DNA of 64,000 bases, taken from the NCBI GenBank assembly GCA_002354805.1, contig DEMH01000003.1, forward strand, positions 62,001 through 126,000, written 5' to 3'. Shown piece after piece: positions 1-8,535 of the stretch (position 1 is the first letter of the stretch; every line of letters begins with the position of its first letter). This DNA is from Gammaproteobacteria bacterium UBA2675. Its GTDB lineage: Bacteria; Pseudomonadota; Gammaproteobacteria; Pseudomonadales; Pseudohongiellaceae. The translations under genes were made by a program, and so were the position numbers. Below the pieces are notes generated by a model. It did no database searches and was not told where the DNA came from. It worked only from the letters and a program-made list of their open reading frames with translations.

Positions 1-398
1 TCGAACATGAAACCACTGGAGAAATCCAGGTCCACGGCCGGCCAGTTGCTGCGGTAGGCTTCGATGGTGGGCATCAGCCAGTTGAAACAGCTGTGACATT
101 CGATGGCCATGTACAGTCGGCCCGCGTCACCATGCACCATGCGCTGGATATCATGTTCGGCACCGGCAATCATTGGCAACACCTGTTCTGCCAGGGCCAG
201 TAGCCGGCGCCCGGGGCCGGTCAATTGCAGTGGTCGGGTCTTGCGCAGGAACAGCTCGCAGCCGAGTCGGCTTTCCAGCTCCTTGATTTGATGTGAGAGG
301 GCCGATTGCGTCACACACAGGCGTTCGGCCGCATCGGTCAGGCGACCCGTGTCGCGCAGTGCCTGCATGGTTTTCAGGTGTCTGATATCAATGATCAT
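1..398 (-). CDS. metR: LysR-type regulator MetR, N-terminal part (cut by window edge)
   Basis: Read on the minus strand from ATG at 398, the frame stays open to base 1, so only about the first 132 residues are present. The start MIIDIRHLKTMQALRDTG and the helix-turn-helix around residues 17-45 (DAAERLCVTQSALSHQIKELE) are typical of the LysR family, and the following segment matches MetR. MetR activates metE and other methionine genes with homocysteine as co-effector and represses itself. The divergent metE neighbour and two MetR boxes in the shared 92-bp spacer support the assignment. No clear Shine-Dalgarno precedes the ATG; the first MetR box lies directly against it, which fits autorepression. 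The effector domain cannot be judged. Confidence 0.9.
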   Translation of the reverse strand, partial: MIIDIRHLKTMQALRDTGRLTDAAERLCVTQSALSHQIKELESRLGCELFLRKTRPLQLTGPGRRLLALAEQVLPMIAGAEHDIQRMVHGDAGRLYMAIECHSCFNWLMPTIEAYRSNWPAVDLDFSSGFMF

Positions 399-410
399 GA
401 ATAATATTCA
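398..410. promoter_or_regulatory. MetR box 1 (metR-proximal)
   Basis: The sequence TGAATAATATTCA is a perfect TGAA-N5-TTCA palindrome, the MetR consensus known from enteric bacteria. It touches the metR start codon (396-398), so bound MetR would block its own transcription or initiation. The second box is centred 31 bp away, about three helical turns, so both lie on the same face of the DNA. Confidence 0.8.
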
Positions 411-428
411 TATTGTTTCTGAGAAATA

Positions 429-441
429 TGAAGTTTATTCA
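429..441. promoter_or_regulatory. MetR box 2 (metE-proximal)
   Basis: TGAAGTTTATTCA is a second perfect TGAA-N5-TTCA site, 50 bp upstream of the metE ATG. Possible but weak sigma70-like hexamers lie around it (TTGTTT at 413-418, CACAAT at 457-462), so the exact promoter is not fixed. Paired sites are the known arrangement at metE, where MetR binds cooperatively. Confidence 0.78.
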
Positions 442-490
442 ATTTATTGGTATCGGCACAATAGCGCCCCTGACTTTACAGGGGATTGTT

Positions 491-2836
491 ATGAATCACA
501 CAGACACGCGGCCATCAGAGCCGTCACAGATTGTACGCCATACGCTTGGATATCCGCGCATTGGCGCACATCGGGAATTAAAGACCGCGCTTGAGGCCTA
601 TTGGCGTGGCGACAGCAGCCAGCAGGAACTGTTTGCGACTGGCCGCCAGATCCGACAGCAGAACTGGCAGGCGCAGCAGAAAGCAGGCCTGGATATGGTG
701 ACAACGGGTGATTTTGCCTGGTACGACCAGGTATTGACCATGTCCGCCACGCTGGGCCACCTGCCATCGCGTCATCGCCAGCTGAGCTCAGGCGAGGACG
801 CCGATATCGATCTGGATACACTGTTCCGGGTTGCCCGAGGCCGTGCACCGACCGGCGAGCCGGCGACTGCCGCCGAGATGACCAAATGGTTCGACACCAA
901 CTATCACTACCTGGTGCCAGAGCTGGCGCCGGGCCAGACATTTGCCCTGAGCTGGCCCCAGATCATTGATGAGACTCGGGAGGCGGTGGCCGCCGGGTAT
1001 AAAGCCAAGCCGGTCATCATTGGTCCGCTAACCTATCTGTGGATTGGCAAGTCGCAGGAAACCAGATTCGATAAACTGAGTCTGCTGTCTGATTTGTTGC
1101 CGGTGTACAAGCAACTGCTGCAGACCCTGGTGGATGCCGGCGCAGACTGGGTACAGATTGATGAGCCCATACTGACACTGGATCTGCCCGGTGCGTGGCA
1201 CAAGGCCTTTGAGCAGGCATATCACGCCTTACGCACGGTACCGGCGAAATTGTTGCTGAGTACTTACTTCGGCGCGCTGGACGAGAATCTGAATACGGCA
1301 GTGAACTTACCGGTCGCCGGGCTGCATATTGATGTGGTCCGCGCCCCGCAACAGCTTATTACGGTGCTGGATAATCTGCCGGTGCATCAGGTGTTGTCGG
1401 TGGGTATCGTTGATGGTCGCAACATCTGGCGCAACGATCTGGAGAAATCGCGTGACCTGCTGCGACGTGCTTACGACAGGCTGGGAGCAAGGCTATGGCT
1501 GGCGCCGTCGTGTTCTTTGCTGCATTGCCCGGTCGACCTTCGCGAAGAAACTGTGCTGGATCGCGACCTGCTGGGCTGGCTTGCGTTTGCCCGGCAAAAA
1601 CTTGATGAGCTGACATTCATATCAAGCCTTCTGACGGCGCCCGATTCGGACAGGGCCAGGCACTGGCTGCAGGAGAGTCGGGACAGCGTGCTGGCACGGC
1701 GCCAGTCCTCACTGATCCATCGGCCTGGCGTTCAACAGGCTGTGCAAGCCATTGTCGCGACAGATTTTCAGCGCCAGAGTCCATTTGTTGAAAGAATTCT
1801 TGAGCAGCAGGCGCACCTGGCACTGCCACCGCTGCCCACGACAACTATTGGTTCATTTCCGCAGACGCAGGAGATCCGCAAGGCGCGCCGGCTGTTCAAA
1901 CTGGGTGAGATTAGTGCTGAGGAATATGAGCAGCATATGCTGGATCATATTGCCGATGCCATCCAGCGGCAGGAGGCCCTGGGTCTTGATGTGCTGGTGC
2001 ACGGAGAAGCTGAGCGCAATGACATGGTTGAATACTTTGGTGAGCAGCTCGATGGCTACGCGTCAACTCGCAATGGCTGGGTGCAGAGTTACGGCTCCCG
2101 ATGCGTGAAACCGCCTATCATTTTTGGTGACGTTCAACGCCCTGCGCCCATGACAGTCAAATGGGCACGCTATGCGCAGTCGCTTAGTGAAAAGCCGGTC
2201 AAGGGCATGCTGACCGGGCCCGTTACCATGCTGCAATGGGCCTTTGTCCGCGATGATCAGCCACGCGAGAAGACCGCGTTGCAGATTGCACTGGCACTGA
2301 GAGAGGAAGTGCGTGACCTGGAGGCGGCCGGCATCAACGTGATACAGATTGATGAGCCGGCCTTGCGTGAGGGTTTGCCACTGCGGCGGCAGGCGCAGTC
2401 TCATTATCTGGACTGGGCCGTCAATGCCTTCCGGCTGAGTGCCGCAGGCGTGAGCGATACGACGCAGATTCATACGCATATGTGCTACTCGGAATTTAAT
2501 GACATCATGCCGGCGATCGCTGCACTGGACGCTGATGTCATCACGATTGAAACCGCGCGCTCGAATGGAGATCTGATTCAGGCCTTCGAAGACTTTGACT
2601 ACCCAGCGCAGATTGGGCCGGGTGTCTACGACATACACTCGCCGAACGTGCCCGACGCGGACGCGATCAAGGCCATGCTTCGGCGCATGGCACGCAAGTT
2701 GCCGATCCAGCATCTATGGGTTAACCCGGACTGCGGCCTGAAAACCCGTGGCTGGCCAGAGACAGAGGCGGCGCTGCAGCAGATGGTTGCTGCCGCCACC
2801 CAGCTACGCCGAGAAATGGGGCTTGCCGCGGGCTGA
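491..2836 (+). CDS. metE: Cobalamin-independent methionine synthase MetE
   Basis: Transfers the methyl group of 5-methyltetrahydropteroyl-triglutamate to homocysteine, the last step of methionine synthesis, in the cytoplasm. I start at ATG 491, not at the upstream in-frame ATG 413: an AGGGGA ribosome site at 479-484 precedes 491, and the GYPRIG motif then falls close to the N-terminus as in the family. The 781 residues compare with 753 in E. coli. The zinc ligands are visible: His663 and Cys665 in THMCYSEF, Glu687 in TIETARS, and Cys748 in NPDCGLKTRGW, with the same spacing as E. coli His641, Cys643, Glu665 and Cys726. Divergent from metR and probably activated by it. Confidence 0.97.
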   Translation: MNHTDTRPSEPSQIVRHTLGYPRIGAHRELKTALEAYWRGDSSQQELFATGRQIRQQNWQAQQKAGLDMVTTGDFAWYDQVLTMSATLGHLPSRHRQLSSGEDADIDLDTLFRVARGRAPTGEPATAAEMTKWFDTNYHYLVPELAPGQTFALSWPQIIDETREAVAAGYKAKPVIIGPLTYLWIGKSQETRFDKLSLLSDLLPVYKQLLQTLVDAGADWVQIDEPILTLDLPGAWHKAFEQAYHALRTVPAKLLLSTYFGALDENLNTAVNLPVAGLHIDVVRAPQQLITVLDNLPVHQVLSVGIVDGRNIWRNDLEKSRDLLRRAYDRLGARLWLAPSCSLLHCPVDLREETVLDRDLLGWLAFARQKLDELTFISSLLTAPDSDRARHWLQESRDSVLARRQSSLIHRPGVQQAVQAIVATDFQRQSPFVERILEQQAHLALPPLPTTTIGSFPQTQEIRKARRLFKLGEISAEEYEQHMLDHIADAIQRQEALGLDVLVHGEAERNDMVEYFGEQLDGYASTRNGWVQSYGSRCVKPPIIFGDVQRPAPMTVKWARYAQSLSEKPVKGMLTGPVTMLQWAFVRDDQPREKTALQIALALREEVRDLEAAGINVIQIDEPALREGLPLRRQAQSHYLDWAVNAFRLSAAGVSDTTQIHTHMCYSEFNDIMPAIAALDADVITIETARSNGDLIQAFEDFDYPAQIGPGVYDIHSPNVPDADAIKAMLRRMARKLPIQHLWVNPDCGLKTRGWPETEAALQQMVAAATQLRREMGLAAG

Positions 2837-2874
2837 GCACCTGTTTGACTCCTCGAGACTGTAGTATGCTGAAC

Positions 2875-2900
2875 ACCGGCTATCTGCCTTGATGGCCGGT
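2875..2900 (+). terminator. Small hairpin after metE
   Basis: ACCGGC (2875-2880) pairs with GCCGGT (2895-2900) in the 140-bp gap between metE and the next gene. There is no T tract, so termination is only a possibility. Confidence 0.25.
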
Positions 2901-2976
2901 CTATCGCAGCCAGCCCCAGCAGATGGCGCCAGTAGTTTGCCCGGGCAGGCGGCACGGGCAGTCAAAGGAGAAACCC

Positions 2977-3519
2977 ATGGCCGAGCAGTTTCCCGCGTTG
3001 AATGAAACGCATATTGAATTTATCCAGCGTCAGCATCTCTTTTTTGTTGGCACTGCGGGCCCAGAGGGTCGCGTAAACGTGTCGCCTAAAGGCATGGACA
3101 GTTTTAGAGTGCTGGGGCCGCAGCGGGTTGCCTGGCTTAATCTCACAGGCAGCGGTAACGAAACCGCCGCGCACATACTGCAGAATCCGCGCATGACGCT
3201 GATGTTCTGCTCCTTCGATCGGCAACCTTTGATACTGCGTCTTTACGGACAGGCAAGCGTGATTCACTCGCGTGATGCGCAATGGGACGAGCGTCTGGCG
3301 CTGTTCCCCGAGTTTACCGGTGCCCGTCAGATATTTGAGGTGGAGCTGGATCTGGTGCTGACTTCCTGCGGTTACGCGGTTCCGTTCTACGAAATGACCG
3401 GCGAGCGCCCCACTTTGACAAAATGGGCTGACAATCGCGGTCGGCCCGCCATCGAGCAGTACTGGCAGGAGAAGAATACGGCCAGTCTGGATGGTTACGA
3501 AACCGGCATTCTGGACTGA
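2977..3519 (+). CDS. Pyridoxamine 5'-phosphate oxidase family (FMN-binding split barrel) protein
   Basis: A 180-residue cytoplasmic protein. The start at 2977 is chosen for the AAAGGAG ribosome site at 2964-2970; an open frame further upstream lacks one. The pattern LFFVGTAGPEGRVNVSPKGMDSFRVLG near residues 17-45, followed by NPRMTLMFCSF, is typical of the split-barrel flavoprotein family that includes pyridoxamine-phosphate oxidase-like and F420/FMN/heme-binding proteins. The substrate cannot be deduced; these are usually not the true PdxH. It stands alone on its strand, 30 bp upstream of the lipid-transport operon, and might be cotranscribed with it. Confidence 0.8.
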   Translation: MAEQFPALNETHIEFIQRQHLFFVGTAGPEGRVNVSPKGMDSFRVLGPQRVAWLNLTGSGNETAAHILQNPRMTLMFCSFDRQPLILRLYGQASVIHSRDAQWDERLALFPEFTGARQIFEVELDLVLTSCGYAVPFYEMTGERPTLTKWADNRGRPAIEQYWQEKNTASLDGYETGILD

Positions 3520-3548
3520 TTCATGCTACGTCGCCTGGTAAGCCTACA

Positions 3549-4676
3549 GTGACAGATGACCTGCTGACGCTGGATCGTGGTGAGTCGCCACGCGTGATAC
3601 TACGCGGCGACTGGACGCTGGCGAATTATTCACGTCTGAGGCGTGTTGAGCTGTCGGATGTCGAGTCAGCAAACGACACCAGTCTGCAGCTGGATGCCAG
3701 TGAGGTCTCGGCCATGGATACCTCGGGCGCCACCATATTGCTGAATCTGTTTGGTGCCGATACGCTTGCGAAACTGACCGAGTCTGCCAGCGGGCTTTCG
3801 CGAGAACGTCAGGCCCTGCTACAGGCTGTCGCGCAGGCTGTTGCGTCGCAGAAAGCCAGTCCACCTTCGCAGCGCTGGCGGCTTACCGACTCGCTGGCCG
3901 ATCTGGGTGCCTGGACAATGCGTGGGTGGCGCCAGGTATTACAGTTTTTGGACTTTCTTGGCGTTACGCTGGTAACCCTTGCCTCACTGATCCCGCGCCC
4001 CTGGCGATGGCGCTGGACGGCACTGACGGCGCAGATGCATCATGCCGGCCTGAATGCGGTGCCCATTGTCATGCTGCTCAATTTTCTGGTCGGCGCTGTT
4101 GTTGCGTTTCTGGGCGCCACTGTTCTGGCCGACTTTGGTGCCACCATTTATACAGTGGATCTGGTTGCCTACGCCTTCATGCGGGAACTGGGTGTACTGC
4201 TGGCCGCAATTTTGCTGGCGGGTCGCACAGCCAGCGCATTTGCAGCACAGATCGGCTCCATGAAAATAAACGAAGAGCTGGATGCCCTGCGAGTTCAGGA
4301 CCTCAGCCCGATTGAACTGCTGGTGCTGCCGCGGGTGCTAGCGCTTGTTATTGTGCTGCCATTGCTGACTTTTCTGTCGATCATGTCAGGTATGGCAGGT
4401 GGGGCTGTGGTCGCCGCCGCGTCACTGGATATTTCTCTCGCGCAGTATCTGACGATTGTGCAGGATATACCGATTCGTCATATGTTGCTGGGTATCAGCA
4501 AGGCGCCAGTTTTTGCCATGCTGATAGCCCTGATTGGATGTCTGGAAGGAATGAAGGTTGCAGGTAGCGCACAGTCAGTTGGGGAGCACACCACCTCGGC
4601 TGTTGTGCAGTCCATATTTGTGGTGATCCTGCTGGATGCAGTGGCCGCCCTGTTCTTTATGCAGATGGGATGGTGA
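3549..4676 (+). CDS. MlaE-family lipid ABC transporter permease with N-terminal STAS domain
   Basis: First gene of a four-gene MCE transporter. Residues about 1-95 resemble a STAS domain (DASEVSAMDTSGATILLNLFG), the role played by separate MlaB in E. coli. Residues about 120-375 are the MlaE permease with several membrane helices and the conserved segments HHAGLNAVPIVMLLNFLVGAVVAF and GRTASAFAAQIGSMKINEELDALRV split across the chain. It starts with GTG at 3549. It overlaps the ATPase gene by 7 bp, implying translational coupling. The complex moves phospholipids or other hydrophobic compounds between the inner and outer membranes. No MlaC-like periplasmic carrier gene is present, unlike the E. 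coli mla operon. Confidence 0.88.
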   Translation: MTDDLLTLDRGESPRVILRGDWTLANYSRLRRVELSDVESANDTSLQLDASEVSAMDTSGATILLNLFGADTLAKLTESASGLSRERQALLQAVAQAVASQKASPPSQRWRLTDSLADLGAWTMRGWRQVLQFLDFLGVTLVTLASLIPRPWRWRWTALTAQMHHAGLNAVPIVMLLNFLVGAVVAFLGATVLADFGATIYTVDLVAYAFMRELGVLLAAILLAGRTASAFAAQIGSMKINEELDALRVQDLSPIELLVLPRVLALVIVLPLLTFLSIMSGMAGGAVVAAASLDISLAQYLTIVQDIPIRHMLLGISKAPVFAMLIALIGCLEGMKVAGSAQSVGEHTTSAVVQSIFVVILLDAVAALFFMQMGW

Positions 4677-5446
4677 AGATGAGTTCGTCTGAAACTTCAG
4701 TCATCACAGTGCGCGGGCTGGAGAACCGGTTTGGCACCCATGTTGTGCACCAGAATCTGGACCTTGACGTGCGGCGCGGCGAAATCCTGGGAGTCGTCGG
4801 TGGCTCCGGTGCAGGCAAGTCAGTGTTGCTGCGGTCGATTGCAGGCCTGCATCAACCCAATGCGGGTACGGTGTCCCTGATTGGAAAAGCAGCGGAAACG
4901 GAGCCCCGCATCGGTGTTTTGTTTCAGCGCGGCGCCCTGTACTCGTCGCTGACGGTTGAAGAAAACGTCGCGCTGCCATTGATAGAAACCATCGGTTTGT
5001 CGCGAGCTGATGCCAATGACATTGCCCGGGTCAAGATTGCGCTGGCCGGCTTGCCCGAACATGCTGCGCAATTGCTGCCCTCAGATCTTTCCGGTGGCAT
5101 GGTCAAACGAGCGGCGCTGGCACGCGCGCTGGCGCTGGATCCGGACATTCTGTTTCTGGATGAACCCACCGCCGGTCTTGACCCAATCGGTGCTGCTGCA
5201 TTCGACCGATTGCTGGTTACCGTCCGTGACGCGTTTGACCTGACTGTCTTCCTCATTACACACGATCTGGATACGTTGTACACTGCCTGTGATCGAGTGG
5301 CTGTCCTGTCGCAAAAACGAGTCCTGGTTAACGATACACTGGATGTGGTTGCGGCGGTGGATGACGCCTGGATTCAGGATTATTTTCATGGGCCTAGAGG
5401 CCGTGCAGCGGCAGCCGCCGTTGCTGCCAACGAGCGAGGGGACTGA
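4670..5446 (+). CDS. MlaF-type ABC transporter ATPase
   Basis: Cytoplasmic ATPase of 258 residues that powers the adjacent MlaE-like permease. Walker A is GGSGAGKS near residue 45, the signature is LSGGMVKRAALARA, and Walker B is DILFLDEPTAGLD. The GGMVKR variant of the signature is typical of the MlaF/MCE branch. The ATG at 4670 overlaps the permease stop (ATGGTGA); an internal ATG at 4679 is an alternative. The gene ends in ATGGA, overlapping the next start by one base. Confidence 0.92.
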   Translation: MVKMSSSETSVITVRGLENRFGTHVVHQNLDLDVRRGEILGVVGGSGAGKSVLLRSIAGLHQPNAGTVSLIGKAAETEPRIGVLFQRGALYSSLTVEENVALPLIETIGLSRADANDIARVKIALAGLPEHAAQLLPSDLSGGMVKRAALARALALDPDILFLDEPTAGLDPIGAAAFDRLLVTVRDAFDLTVFLITHDLDTLYTACDRVAVLSQKRVLVNDTLDVVAAVDDAWIQDYFHGPRGRAAAAAVAANERGD

Positions 5447-6363
5447 TGGAAACTCGGGCACACTATATTCTGGTTGGCCTGTTCACCCTGGGCGCAGGTG
5501 CTGCATTGCTGGGGTTTGCATTGTGGATAACCGGTGCCGGCGCCGACCGGGAAATTGACTACTACCAGGTACTGTTTCGCGAGCCCGTATCCGGACTGTC
5601 GGTCGGCAGCCCGGTGCAGTACAGCGGCATCCGTGTCGGCGCTGTCGAGCGGCTGGATCTGGATCCAGTAGACCCACGCATTGTCCGCGCCCGTATCTGG
5701 GTTGAAGCCGACACGCCCATCAAAGTGGACACAGAAGCCAGGCAGACACTGTTGAATGTGACCGGTGCGTCTTCCATTGAACTGAGTCAGGGGCTGCCGG
5801 AAAGCCCGCGACTGACCGCCGACAATGGCGAAATGCCAGTAATTGAAGCAACAGCTTCCTCTCTTGCGCAATTACGCTTGACCAGTGAGCAACTGTTACT
5901 GGATATGTCGACATTGCTGGAACGTGCCAACAGTCTGCTCTCTGAGGAAAATGCGCAGCGCATATCGAGTGTGCTCGACAATGTGGAAGCTGTCACAGGC
6001 GCGCTGGCGGATCAGCAGAATAATGTGCGTTCAGGTATCAGCGATCTGGCTGATGGCGCACGGGCCATGAATGAATTGATGCAGCGAGTCAATGCCACTC
6101 TGGATCGTTATGAGGAGCCAATCCTGGGCGGCGCCAGTGATGCGATCGCTGAGCTTCGAACAACAAGCGAGCAATTGAAGCAAATGCTGCAGGAAAGTGA
6201 ACCCGCGCTGCGCGCCGGCGCTCAAAGTTTTGCAGAGCTGGGACCTGCCATGCGCGAGCTGCGCAGTATCCTCAACAATGTTGATGCCATTACCCGCCGC
6301 ATTTCTGACGACCCGGCCAATTTTGTGCTGGGCAGTGACAATATCCGGGAATACCAGCCATGA
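5446..6363 (+). CDS. MCE (MlaD-like) substrate-binding protein, membrane anchored
   Basis: A 305-residue protein with one N-terminal membrane helix (residues about 7-28) followed by an MCE domain (YYQVLFREPVSGLSVGSPVQYSGIRVGAVERL, about residues 40-120 in two stretches). The C-terminal half is helical and rich in Leu, Gln and Glu, compatible with the coiled-coil needle or barrel region of longer MCE proteins. MCE proteins form hexameric rings that bind lipid in the periplasm. It starts at the ATG overlapping the ATPase stop and overlaps the lipoprotein gene by 4 bp. Confidence 0.88.
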   Translation: METRAHYILVGLFTLGAGAALLGFALWITGAGADREIDYYQVLFREPVSGLSVGSPVQYSGIRVGAVERLDLDPVDPRIVRARIWVEADTPIKVDTEARQTLLNVTGASSIELSQGLPESPRLTADNGEMPVIEATASSLAQLRLTSEQLLLDMSTLLERANSLLSEENAQRISSVLDNVEAVTGALADQQNNVRSGISDLADGARAMNELMQRVNATLDRYEEPILGGASDAIAELRTTSEQLKQMLQESEPALRAGAQSFAELGPAMRELRSILNNVDAITRRISDDPANFVLGSDNIREYQP

Positions 6364-7202
6364 GAGACATTTTTACCCTAACAATTATAATGTTCCTGGC
6401 GGCCTGTAATGTGTTGCCCGAACGCGAACCAATTGATCTCTATGAACTCCCGGCCAGCACAGTGCGAACGGCAACCGGCGGTGACGGCGTCGACGGTCTG
6501 CGCATCGACCGCCCGGTGACCAGTGAGGCGCTGAGTGGCAACCGCATGCTGGTGGCACTGTCCGATGGTCAGATCCAGGCCTTGCCTCAGGCGCGCTGGA
6601 CAGCGCCCGTGCCACTGCTGTGGCGAGACTGGGTGCTGGATGCTTTCTGGCGTGACGGCCGCGTGGCTGGTCTCAGTGCTGCCAGCGAAGGACTGCAGTC
6701 GCGCCTGGAGCTGGGCGGCATGCTGCGCGCGTTTCAGATCGAAGACGGTGCCAGCCCGCAGGCCCTGATTCAATATGATGCCTTGTTGATCAGCACGTCC
6801 GATCGACGAATCATTGCCAGCCGCCGCTTTGAAGAACGTGAGCCGTTGAACACAATTGAGCCTGCAGAGTCGACACGCGCGCTGGGTGCTGCTGCTGACA
6901 GACTGGCACGTGATCTGATTGACTGGGTAGTCCTGCAGTCGCAGCCGGGTGCAACAGGGGAGCCGACCGCACAGCGCCGGGTGTCATTTTCATGTGAAAA
7001 TGGCGAAGAGATAGAAGTTCGCTTCTTTGCATTGCAGGGTGTTGCCGTGCTGGTCAGGCAGGGCGAGACACATGAACTACAACAGCAGCGCACTGCGTCT
7101 GGTTTTCATTACACCAATGGCCCGACCGCGATGCGTGGCCAGGGTGACGAGCTAAGGCTCGAGATTGGTCGTCGGGCACCGATCCAGTGTCGCGCTGCCT
7201 GA
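6360..7202 (+). CDS. ABC-type transport auxiliary lipoprotein (PqiC/DUF330-like)
   Basis: Last gene of the MCE operon, overlapping the previous gene by ATGA. The N-terminus MRDIFTLTIIMFLAAC is a short lipoprotein signal with lipobox LAAC (Cys16). The text YELPAS and the later strand pattern (RPVTSEALSGNRMLVAL, WRDWVLDAFW) match the auxiliary lipoproteins that accompany MCE transporters, and PqiC is the best-studied relative. It probably sits on the inner leaflet of the outer membrane and docks the MCE assembly. About 280 residues, with a C-terminal extension longer than the minimal domain. Confidence 0.8.
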   Translation: MRDIFTLTIIMFLAACNVLPEREPIDLYELPASTVRTATGGDGVDGLRIDRPVTSEALSGNRMLVALSDGQIQALPQARWTAPVPLLWRDWVLDAFWRDGRVAGLSAASEGLQSRLELGGMLRAFQIEDGASPQALIQYDALLISTSDRRIIASRRFEEREPLNTIEPAESTRALGAAADRLARDLIDWVVLQSQPGATGEPTAQRRVSFSCENGEEIEVRFFALQGVAVLVRQGETHELQQQRTASGFHYTNGPTAMRGQGDELRLEIGRRAPIQCRAA

Positions 7203-7241
7203 TTGAAGTAAAGACCCTGTAACAACAACGCAGGACTGCGA

Positions 7242-7874
7242 GTGAGTGTTATGGCTGCACAGGATAAACTTGACGACTTGTTGCGACAACTCAGGCAGAC
7301 ACGCGATGAGGTGGAAGCCGAGATTGATCGCCTGCTTGAGGGTAAACGGGAAAAATTCAGCTACACACTCAAGCGTGGCCGGGTGGTGTTCGATCGCAAC
7401 ATCCGCAAGCTTCACCAGCAGGAGCGACTTGGAAGTCTGCGATTCATTGCGCGCGCCCCGATCGGCAAGATCCTTTCTTCACCTGTCATTTATGGCATGA
7501 TCATTCCTCTGGTGCTGCTGGATATCTCAATTACGCTTTATCAGCACATCTGCTTTCGAATCTACAAGATCCCGCGGGTTGTGCGCAGTGACTATATTGT
7601 CATTGACAGACATCGGCTGCCTTATTTGAATACCATACAGAAGATTAACTGCCTGTACTGCGAGTATGGCAATGGCATGATCGCCTACGCTCGCGAGATT
7701 ATAGCTCGAACAGAGCAGTACTGGTGTCCGATCAAGCACGCGCGGCGTGCTCGTGGTGTCCATGATCGTGAGCAGCGGTTTTTCGATTATGGAGACGCGG
7801 ATGCCTGGCGCAACGAACTGCAAAAGGTGCGTTGTGACTGGGAAACCCCGGATGCGAGTGAGACCAGAACCTGA
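7242..7874 (+). CDS. Conserved hypothetical membrane protein with Cys motifs
   Basis: A 210-residue protein I do not recognise by function. It has an N-terminal charged helical part (residues 5-45), one or two hydrophobic stretches around residues 80-108 (SSPVIYGMIIPLVLLDISIT), and a C-terminal domain with NCLYCEYGNGM and YWCPIKHARR. The CxxC pair plus a third Cys and His could bind metal or an iron-sulfur centre; this is inference. Start is GTG 7242, with ATG 7251 as an alternative. It lies 40 bp after the MCE operon on the same strand, so cotranscription is possible. Confidence 0.6.
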   Translation: MSVMAAQDKLDDLLRQLRQTRDEVEAEIDRLLEGKREKFSYTLKRGRVVFDRNIRKLHQQERLGSLRFIARAPIGKILSSPVIYGMIIPLVLLDISITLYQHICFRIYKIPRVVRSDYIVIDRHRLPYLNTIQKINCLYCEYGNGMIAYAREIIARTEQYWCPIKHARRARGVHDREQRFFDYGDADAWRNELQKVRCDWETPDASETRT

Positions 7875-7921
7875 GACCAGCCCAGACATTGATCCAATAA
7901 TAATGAGCAAGGAGAGTTGTT

Positions 7922-8497
7922 ATGAAGAAAATGAGCCAGATCGTTTTGACAGCAGTGATGTGGCTGGGTATGAGTGCTTTTGCCAATGCCCAGAACTTTG
8001 TACTGACCGTCCATGGTTTTGATGATGGCGGTGATATTCCGGTGAGATTTTCCCAGGCTGCACCTGATGCAGCTCCTGGTGGTGGTACTTCACCGCAGCT
8101 GAGCTGGGTCAATGCGCCGGCCGGAACCCAGAGTTTTGTGGTGAATATGGAAGACCTCGATTTCGCACCAAACCAGGGTGCCCGTAATCAGGCCCACTGG
8201 GTTGTCTGGAACGTTCCAGGTGATGCAACAGGGCTTGCAGAGGGTCAGCCGGAAGGGATGCAGTTGCCCAATGGTGCCTATCAGGTCAGTGCAACCGGTC
8301 GCGTTTACCGGGGACCAGGTGCGCCAGCGACGCGCCCCAGGCATCACTATATGTTCGAAGTATTTGCGCTGGATACCACACTGAATCTGGAGTACAGCGA
8401 CGACCCGCTGGAAATGCGTGATCGCGTGATGGCGGCGATGGAGGGGCACGTTCTTGGCAAATCAGTTTACATTGGACGTTTCCACCGGCCGCAGTAA
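7922..8497 (+). CDS. Exported YbhB/YbcL-type PEBP family protein
   Basis: A 191-residue protein with a Sec signal peptide cleaved probably after ANA (residue 23). The mature part has the phosphatidylethanolamine-binding protein fold signature: PQLSWVNAPAGTQSFVVNMED, then HWVVWNVPGD, and YRGPGAPATRPRHHYMFEVFALD. Bacterial members are named Raf-kinase-inhibitor-like, but their ligand is not established. A purine-rich site (AAGGAG, 7910-7915) precedes the ATG. A second, diverged paralogue is at 36731-37345. Confidence 0.88.
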   Translation: MKKMSQIVLTAVMWLGMSAFANAQNFVLTVHGFDDGGDIPVRFSQAAPDAAPGGGTSPQLSWVNAPAGTQSFVVNMEDLDFAPNQGARNQAHWVVWNVPGDATGLAEGQPEGMQLPNGAYQVSATGRVYRGPGAPATRPRHHYMFEVFALDTTLNLEYSDDPLEMRDRVMAAMEGHVLGKSVYIGRFHRPQ

Positions 8498-8535
8498 GCC
8501 GGTCAGCAGGTTCAAATGTATCACCTGGCGCCGCA

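Noticed and set aside
413..490. Longer metE start adding 26 residues
   Set aside because: It would overlap the second MetR box, lacks a ribosome site, and displaces the conserved N-terminus.
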